From Mesorhabditis belari (taxonomy: Eukaryota > Nematoda > Chromadorea > Rhabditida > Rhabditidae): a DNA stretch of 64,000 nt. The notes beneath the pieces are model-generated. The model was not told the DNA's origin, did no database searches, and saw only the letters and a list, made by a program, of their open reading frames with translations. The stretch covers positions 106,308 to 170,307 of the forward strand of contig CAUEEP010000327.1 in NCBI GenBank assembly GCA_958450365.1. Reading direction: 5' to 3'. Positions within the stretch are counted from its first letter, which is position 1. The number at the start of each line of letters is the position of its first letter. The position numbers and the translations under genes are program-made. Positions 57,536-64,000 of the stretch are shown piece after piece.

Positions 57536-58137
57536 ACCAGTTTTCCACGAGCTTCACTTCAGCTCAGCTCAGCTTCACTTCAGCTCAGCTCAGCTTCACT
57601 TCAGCTCCGCTCAGCTTCACTTCAGCTCCGCTCAGCTTCACTTCAGCTCCGCTCAGCTTCACTTCAGCTCCGCTCAGCTCCGCTCAGCTCCGCTCAGCTC
57701 CGCTCAGCTTCACTTCAGCTCAGCTCAGCTCAGCTCCGCTCCGCTCAGCTTCACTTCAGCTCAGCTCAGCTCCGCTCAGCTTCACTTCAGCTCAGCTCAG
57801 CTTCACTTCAGCTCAGCTCAGCTCAGCTCCGCTCCGCTCAGCTTCACTTCAGCTCAGCTCAGCTTCACTTCAGCTCCGCTCAGCTTCACTTCAGCTCCGC
57901 TCAGCTTCACTTCAGCTCCGCTCAGCTTCACTTCAGCTCCGCTCAGCTCCGCTCAGCTCCGCTCAGCTCCGCTCAGCTCCGCTCAGCTCCGCTCAGCTCC
58001 GCTCAGCTTCACTTCAGCTCAGCTCAGCTCAGCTCCGCTCCGCTCAGCTTCACTTCAGCTCAGCTCAGCTCCGCTCAGCTTCACTTCAGCTCAGCTCAGC
58101 TTCACTTCAGCTTCACTTCAGCTCAGCTCAGCTTCAC
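57536..58137. repeat. AGCTC-based complex minisatellite, about 600 bp
   Basis: Alternating 5-bp blocks (CAGCT, CCGCT) and an 11-bp block (TTCACTTCAGC), in higher-order patterns; for example, the series CTCAGCTCCGCTCCGCTCAG recurs at about 57727, 57825 and 58027. Three frames are open for over 200 codons because the blocks hold no stop; the serine/alanine-rich translations (LHFSSAQ, FTSAPLS, SASLQLR) are repeat shadows. Confidence 0.94.
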
Positions 58138-60080
58138 GTCTTTGCTTTACTGTTTGCTCTAGAAGCCAAATCTGGTATGACTTATGAGCCCCGAACTAAA
58201 GTAAAGCAACGAGTCAGGCTTTCCTTTTGACTCGAGCTAATGACTCGCAATCGTTCCCCATCGTGGAGGGTAAAAATGCGATTTTACTTGGGGTTATTTT
58301 GCGATAAACATCGCAATTTCATCCCCCAACCTGGGGGGGGGGGCAATTCTGCGATTATATTGGGGATGATTGTACAATCATCCCAGCTAGCTTTTCCACT
58401 CCAGCCCAAGCCCATCTGATAGAGTCGGTCATGCAAATCTTGAATTAGTTTTTTGTTTTTGCAGAACGCTTCGCAAACTCGAGGAATTTCGGATAGAAAA
58501 TCACCATAGAATAGAATAGAATTTAGGATTTGGCATAGAATTTTAAGCCCTTTAGCTCCTTAGCTTCGTCACACGCTTTTCTACAAACGGCTATGGTGGT
58601 CTAGTGGATAGTCTGCTAGACTACCAAACCTTTAACATTTTTTTTGCCCTCAAGCTCGAGTCTCACTCTCGCCAAACTTTGTTGCTTTTTTAAAAAAACG
58701 GTTTTCTTACGTATTTGCATTGAATTATTGACTTGAGTTTTTATACACATATACTCAAGAGATCAAAAACTGGATGTTTTTGCCAAATTTCCATCCGCTT
58801 TTTGAGTCTATAATTATTTAAAGCCTTTAGAAGCCTTCAAAGTTGGCATTTTGCTAGCCGATAGTTGAATTTAACATTTATTATCAAATTTCTGAAAGCT
58901 ACATAAAATTCAACTCGATTCTTCTTTGTAAATACGTAGGGAACCAGTTTAAAACAGTTTAAAGAAGCAAAAAAGTTTGACGAGAGTGCCACTCTGAGTG
59001 AGAGCTTGTACGATTCGATTGGATATTCTTGGTGGCTGACTGGCCGACTGGCTGACCGTCCTGACTGGCTGACTGGCTGACTGGTTGACTGGCTGACTGG
59101 TTGACTGGCTGACTGGCTGACCGTCCTGACTCCAAGTTAGACAAAAAAAGATCAATAGCTAAAGTTCTGAATGTAAAGATTCAATGAAGAAAAAGAGAAA
59201 AATCTTTGAAGCGCTCTAAAAATGTGTAAACACACGTTTTCTGGTGCAGAAGCGATTAAGGAAACGACAAATTGAGTGTCCAGAGATAAAGGAAAGGGTC
59301 CTTTCAACAAATGTTGAGCTGTTTTCAGAAAACTGAACAGTCGATGTTCAGGAGTGCGAGAAAAAAGCGCCAGAAAAGTTACATTTATACCTTTTTTTTG
59401 TGGAAATTAGAAATTAGAAAAATTGTAGAAATTAGCAGCTCCGAAAGTCTCTCCAAGTTCGATGAAAAGCCGCGGAAATTTCCCAAATAAAAGCGCTCTT
59501 CGAAAAATCACCGCAAAACGCTTCTGGCTCACAAAATTTCTCGCTAATTTTGTGGGAAAACCCTGAAAACGAAGAAAAGCTGGGTTTTGTTTTTGCAAAG
59601 TTGTAACTTCTTTTATTTTTCTGCAAAATCTTTGAGAGAATCGACACGCACAAATGAATCTGGCACAAAGTTGAAACATCAATTCCACGAGAGAGTACGG
59701 TAATTGGGGCAGGAGACTTTTAGAGCAAAGAAAAAGACAAAAGACTCTTTCCTAAAAAAGTGCCCCAGCTACCGTAGTCTTTCCAAATAATGAATACGGT
59801 ATTTGGGGCAGTTATTCGAGACAAAGGTTGTTCTCTATACGATTCGTCGAATTGAGAGAAAGGTTGTTGTCAAGAAGAGCCCAGTCACCGCAATCTTCCC
59901 GGTAGCTGGGCAACTTTTTAGGGAAAAACTCTTTTCTAAAAAAGTACCCCAATTATCGTAGTCGTCTCGAAGAAATGTAAAAGATAGAGAAAATCGCAAA
60001 AGCTATTTTAGCTCGGTATACGGTAGTCTGACTGTTACAGTACCCTTGAAAACCAGTCATAAATTGTTAAATCCACAAGG
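58138..60080. other. Gene-free region with short repeats
   Basis: It holds a GACTGGCTGACTGG array (59035-59130), a tRNA-like module (58588-58672), and a cluster of inverted motifs around TACGGTAATTGGGGCAG and CCCCAGCTACCGTAGTC (59697-59960). No exon is convincing. Confidence 0.5.
58588..58672 (+). other. tRNA-like module
   Basis: TGGTGGTCTAGTGGATAGT (A-box type) and CAAGCTCGAGTCTCACTC (weak B box), with a long T run between them that would stop polymerase III. Decayed. Confidence 0.4.
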
Positions 60081-60084
60081 GACG

Positions 60085-60785
60085 GTGAACTGGCTGAGGG
60101 AAATGCTATGCAACCTATACCATTCGAAGCAGAATTTTATGCTGATTCCGAATCTGTATCCCGTTTTTGCTAAATGACAATCTGCGAGGAGTTATAAGCG
60201 TCTGAAGTTTTGTTCAGAAATTGTGGTCATTTGGATCTTAGCGGCGTCCTCTTATCGGCCTCCTTGCGGACCCGCTCCATTGCAGCTGGCTAAGTGGCTA
60301 AGTCGTAGAGCGTTCGTTTCCAGAGCGAGTCCTCGCAAGTTCGATCCCCACTTTAGATTCATATTTTGCTTTCAAGGTCTGCTGGCTAGTGTCCTGGCTG
60401 TCCTTTGTGCGCGCGCATAATCGCTTTCCATCTGGCACATTGCTTTCCATATATAAAGCCATAAGGTAATGTTGAGCAATCGCCATCAACTGTTCGTCAG
60501 TTCCCACGAAGGGCGGCCAGTAGCCTCTCACGCAATTTAAAGCATTTAGTTTCCGCACAACGATGTACCACTCGGCCACAGCCGCACCAAGTCGAGCCCG
60601 CAAGGAGGCCGATAAGAGGATGCCGCTAAGACCCAAACGACCACAATTTCTTAACAAAACTTCAGACGCTTATAACTCCTCGCAGATTGTTATTTAGCAA
60701 AAATGGAATACATTTTCGGAATCAGCATAAAATTCTACGTCAAATGGTATAGATCGCATAGCATTTCGCTCAGCCAGTTAACCTT
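60085..60785. mobile_element. Fold-back element with about 190-bp arms and tRNA-like core
   Basis: The arms (60085-60270 and 60598-60785) are inverted copies sharing GGAGTTATAAGCGTCTGAAG, CTTATCGGCCTCCTTGC and ATGCTGATTCCGAA with scattered mismatches. The loop contains a plus-strand tRNA-like module (60282-60356) and, on the minus strand, GGCTGTGGCCGAGTGGTA, another A-box-like sequence. A 119-codon minus-strand frame across the loop is not recognised. Confidence 0.82.
60282..60356 (+). other. tRNA-like A/B-box module in fold-back loop
   Basis: GCAGCTGGCTAAGTGGCTAAG, in A-box register, and CGCAAGTTCGATCCCCAC (B box) are spaced as in a class II tRNA. There is no acceptor pairing. Confidence 0.55.
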
Positions 60786-60789
60786 CCCT

Positions 60790-61500
60790 TGCCAGGAAGC
60801 TCAAGCTCAGGAAGCTCTGGCCACTGTGGTTCAAGCCAGCTAAAAAAGGATTGCGATTTCGCTCATAATCAAATGATATTCAGTCAAAAGAAACGAATGA
60901 AAGCCTTCATAAATTCGAGCACCCAAATGGAAGCATAAATGGAAAAGCAAAGAAAGAAGAAAAAAAAGACAAAAAACAACAAGAAAGTCATGTAAATCTC
61001 AGGCACTTTTTGAGAAGAGAAAAATTCAAAAAAAAACAATGAATAACGAAACGATTGCAACAATTATAATACAAAAAAAATGGGAAAATAAGAAAATTTC
61101 GTCATTCTTTTTCACGATTGCAATTGAAAACGGGAAGAAAAATACGTGTGTTTAATGAAATGAAATGAAATGGAAACACTTTTGCGATTCGGAAATCCCT
61201 TGGGAAATCCGTGGACAATTCTTAGAATTGACTTTCGATTAGAGATTTTAAATGATATTCAATCAAAGCAAAAAAGGATATAAGAAAAAGGATATAAGAC
61301 AAAGGATATAAGACAAATTACGGTAATTGGAGCAACGTTTTTGAATGTAAATGCGAGTGTTCTTTGGGGGGGAAATTCAGGCAAGAAATCAAAAGAAATC
61401 AAAAGAAATCAGAAGAAATCAAAATCAAAAGGCTTAAGCAAGTAGTTCGCCAAATCTCGACCTCACGATGACTTTCTTTTTCGCTTAAGAACGAAAATTC
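60790..61500. other. AT-rich spacer
   Basis: Contains short runs such as GGATATAAGA (61275-61315) and AATCAAAAGAA (61380-61430). No gene seen. Confidence 0.45.
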
Positions 61501-61537
61501 AATGAATTTAGAAAGATCTATATAGTATAGCAAAAAT

Positions 61538-61865
61538 CTAGCCAAATCTAGCCAAATCTAGCCAAATTTAGCCAAATCTAGCCAAATCTAGCCAAATTTA
61601 CCCAAATCTAGCCAAATCTAGCCAAATCTAGCCAAATCTAACCAAATCCGGCCAAATCTAGCCAAATCTAGCCAAATTTAGCCAAATCTAACCAAATCTA
61701 GCCAAATCCAACCAAATCTAGCCAAATCTAACCAAATCTAGCCAAATTTACCCAAATCTAACCAAATCTAACCAAATCTAGCCAAATCTAGCCAAATCTA
61801 GCCAAATCTAGCCAAATCTAACCAAATCTAGCCAAATCCAACCAAATCTAGCCAAATTTAGCTAA
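61538..61865. repeat. 10-bp tandem repeat (GCCAAATCTA), about 33 copies
   Basis: Decamers GCCAAATCTA with ACC and TTTA variants in strict 10-bp register. Confidence 0.96.
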
Positions 61866-62244
61866 AAGTCAAAAGAAAACTATGTTTTATTGACTAAAAG
61901 CTATTCAGCTAGGAGATTGTAAGTCGAAATTACTAATTTTCACTAGTTTTCCGTTTGTTTTGAGTGAAAAAAAGGTTGACAAGACGCGAAAATTTGATTG
62001 AATCGCCGAATTGAAATTTTCCGATTTCTTCCAAGAAATTCTATGAAAATTGGGCTTTTTTTTCTGAGGAAAATTGTGAATTTGATTGGATTCCGAAAAA
62101 GGAAATTCTCCAAATTGCGATTAAAGCTCAAATTTACAAATTTACCCCGTCTGCTTCAGCGATCGTAAAAATGATTGCCAGGAACGAAATCCCTGTGTTG
62201 GAAAACTTCATCGTGCAAATTTTAGCGTTGCAAATTGCATTGCA

Positions 62245-62560
62245 TTGGCGCAGTGGATAACGCGTAGTGGATAACGGGCAGTTGGACAACGTGCAGTTGG
62301 ATAACGCGCAGTGGATTACGCGCAATGGATTACGCGCAGTGGATAACGTGCAGTGGCTACGCGCAGTGGATTACGCCCAGTGGATGACGTGCAGTTGGAT
62401 AACGCGCAGTGGATTACGCGCAGTGGCTACGCGCAGTGGATTACGCGCAATGGATAACGCGCAATGGATTACGCGCAGTGGACTACGCGCAGTGGATTCC
62501 GCGCAGTGGACAACGCGCTCAAGCGCAGACGACCCGGGTTCGACCCCCGCCAGTGACCAC
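62245..62560 (+). repeat. tRNA-like sequence expanded into a GCGCAGTGGATTAC array
   Basis: It begins TTGGCGCAGTGGATAACGCG, which fits a tRNA D-arm/A box. That segment is then repeated about 20 times as 13-16 bp units (GCGCAGTGGATTAC, GTGCAGTTGGATAAC). The block ends with a single GACCCGGGTTCGACCCCCGC, a perfect B-box T arm (62531-62550). The two ends thus look like one tRNA-derived sequence pulled apart by expansion of its 5' half. Confidence 0.75.
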
Positions 62561-62685
62561 CTATTTTGACTTTTTGCAGAATTTGCAGAAAGAGCACATG
62601 AAATTTCATTAAACACGTGTTTCAGCGTTTTTTAAAATGCTCGAAGGGGACGCCGGACGGACAGCGATTATTTTTTTCATATATC

Positions 62686-62890
62686 GTATTTTCTCTAATA
62701 GTCGTGCGCCCCGGCGAGCCGAGTTGGTGTCTATTTTATTGTTCCCAAGCTTTCACAGAAGCTCAACACTCAAATCCCCCACTAGAGCTCATCGTCAGCT
62801 ACATTTTCCGACCCCACATCGATAGGTTCTGGTAAGCGGTTTTCGAGATTTCGAGGAATTTAGGCGACGCGAGAGAGAAAACGGTATAGT
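62686..62890 (+). mobile_element. 210-bp dispersed element (copy 3)
   Basis: Forward copy of the 3746-3957 element (CTCTAATAGTCGTGCGCCCC start; CCGACCCCACATCGATAGG inside). The right end is diverged (GCGACGCGAGAGAGAAAACGG, in variant form) and lacks the clear GGGTGCACTACTATT end. Confidence 0.75.
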
Positions 62891-62994
62891 AGAGACGCTT
62901 CATTTTCTCGTCGTGAGATCGAAATTTAGAAAAGAACAAGAGTAGCGACTACACGAAATGGCACTAGAAAGGTTTTTGAGAGAGCGAGAAACGT

Positions 62995-63069
62995 GTCGTG
63001 GATAGCTCAATGGTTAAGACGTTGGGTGACGGTGGGCCGAAGCTTGAGGGTTCGATTCCTCTTGCTTCG
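62995..63069 (+). other. tRNA-like A/B-box module
   Basis: GGATAGCTCAATGGTTAAGA (A box) and TTGAGGGTTCGATTCCTCTT (B box with a paired T stem) at tRNA-like spacing; the predicted acceptor ends (GTCGTGG and TTGCTTC) do not pair. The best-preserved tRNA-like sequence after 50800. Confidence 0.55.
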
Positions 63070-63096
63070 AAGATTTTCCTTTTTTTGCAAAAGAAT

Positions 63097-63634
63097 TTAT
63101 GGGGATTTGAGCAAATCGTTGACGAATTCCGATAGGCTTTTGCTCATCTTCATTCCCTGGAGGTTTTCTGTGATTTGATGAATTGATGGAGTGTTTCCAT
63201 TGAAGTTAGAAGAGCCGCAAATTCGCTCGTTCACCTCTTGGAGGATCTGGAAATTGAAAAATAGGAATCTTTAGATAATTCTAAGGTTTAAAACTGTTTT
63301 GTTAATGGCTAAAAGTGGGATTTGTGAAGAATTGATGGAAATTAATGGAAATTAATGAAAATTTCACATTTCTGTCTCACCTGATTGAACTTCTTGCGGC
63401 CTTTTCCGTTCTCGGAGCTGCCGTTCGTTCGCATCAAGTAGTCGATGTTTCTAGAATTGAAAATGAAGTTCTTGAATGCTAATTTACAGACTAATTTGAT
63501 ATAAAAGGCGATCAGGATTCCAGCTTACCGGAACAATTCATTCGAAGTGATCGTGTCGGGCAATTTCGTCAGAAAACCCACAGCCACATCGAACTCCATT
63601 CCGATCAGCAACTCCTCGTACATTTTGAGAATGC
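63097..63634 (-). CDS. C-terminal exons of a TBC-domain Rab GAP (TBC1D12/14-like), partial
   Basis: Last three exons (minus): 63634-63529, 63450-63381, 63246-63097, ending TAA. The protein reads LKMYEELLIGMEFDVAVGFL, TKLPDTITSNELFRNIDYLM, then GRKKFNQILQEVNERICG and a tail ending KSLSEFVNDLLKSP. The F-L-T-K-L-P...ELF..I pattern followed by a K-F/W-x-x-x-L region matches the C-terminal end of TBC domains of the TBC1D12/TBC1D14 type, which stimulate Rab GTPase hydrolysis. The arginine and glutamine fingers lie upstream, outside the window or in exons I could not find in 63635-64000. Family assignment is from memory of the motif. Confidence 0.6.
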
Positions 63635-64000
63635 CTGAAAGCTTGATACTGGCCTTGATTTTCCTTGTTAACTTTCCTTGTTAACTTTCCTTGTTAACTT
63701 TAAAACTTTTATCCTTATTCCCCATAAGTAATTTTTGTATTCTAGATTGTTCAAAAAGTTCGCGGTCACTTGCAGAAAAGTTCTAATTATTTAATTATTT
63801 TGTCAATGAATTATTATGGTTTTTGGCTTATTTAAAAGCCTGTTTTCTTGCAGGCTTTGTTTTGTTAAGTTTGTTTTAATAAGTTTTGTTTGTTTGTTTT
63901 TTGTTATATAAATTACTTTACACAATCCACATCTTTAGATAGATAAAAGTGAACTTCGTGTTTTGCTCGGGAATCGGAATCGAACTATTGGAATCGGCGA
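63635..64000. other. Intron or upstream part of the TBC-domain gene
   Basis: Contains CCTTGTTAACTTT triplication (63663-63700) and a TTGTTCAAAAAGTTCGCGG motif resembling a transposon end (63747). No further exon is evident before the window edge. Confidence 0.4.

Noticed and set aside
57417..58230. Three overlapping serine-rich frames of 217-260 codons
   Set aside because: All arise from a stop-free minisatellite; three frames being open at once is the sign of repeat DNA and not coding DNA.
59407..59688. 93-codon minus-strand frame
   Set aside because: No motif, no splice or trans-splice signal, and composition typical of AT-rich non-coding DNA.
60298..60657. 119-codon minus-strand frame with protein-like composition
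   Set aside because: It crosses the loop of a fold-back element and tRNA-like sequence, has no recognised motif, and ends in the arm. Not called as a gene.
62995..63069. Functional tRNA gene
   Set aside because: A and B boxes are good but the acceptor stem does not pair and the anticodon arm is irregular; kept as tRNA-like only. The same reasoning applies to the modules at 11962, 50800 and 60282.

Overview
The window is nuclear DNA of a nematode, probably a rhabditid-like free-living species. The evidence is small-intron genes with TTTCAG acceptors, start codons lying just behind probable trans-splice acceptors, a nematode-type chemoreceptor gene, a nematode-type sigma GST, and very many mariner-like and fold-back repeats carrying TACCGTA-type motifs. 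The species cannot be named from the sequence. Nothing looks bacterial or viral. All exon models below were assembled by eye from splice sites and reading-frame continuity.

Layout. 1-5960 is repeat-rich: a TA-flanked mariner remnant split by a palindrome (1161-2103), a G-tract minisatellite (3960-4240) and a homogeneous 21-bp array (4801-5740). 5963-14443 (minus) is one chitinase gene of 17 exons (GH18 plus three hevein-type chitin-binding modules, 640 aa), whose introns are stuffed with different tandem repeats and fold-back elements. 14450-18600 holds repeats and two MULE transposase fragments. 19041-23579 (minus) is a membrane-anchored short-chain dehydrogenase. 24100-30250 is a transposon graveyard: a deleted mariner, a CAGGGTG-end element, a decayed transposase with an internal 15-bp expansion, and a CAGA microsatellite.

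30880-48614 is the gene-dense core. On the plus strand are a sigma-class GST, mitochondrial ribosomal protein bS6m, complex I subunit NDUFB9, two tandem MED27 (Mediator subunit) paralogues with matching nine-exon structures, and eIF4E. On the minus strand, between the second MED27 gene and eIF4E, lies a small unrecognised zinc-finger-like gene with an apparent one-base frameshift. 49224-55062 (minus) is a complete seven-exon chemoreceptor GPCR (301 aa) whose introns hold a 966-bp fold-back element and an 890-bp mariner-like element. 55100-63000 is again repeat-dominated. 63097-63634 (minus) is the 3' end of a TBC-domain (TBC1D12/14-like) Rab GAP gene that runs off the right edge.

The main biological points are the MED27 tandem duplication in the housekeeping island, the chitinase with three intact chitin-binding modules, and a scattered set of tRNA-like modules with recognisable A and B boxes, several of them inside fold-back or mariner-like elements. 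The genes do not form one pathway. MRPS6, NDUFB9 and the first MED27 gene are close and co-oriented and could be an operon.
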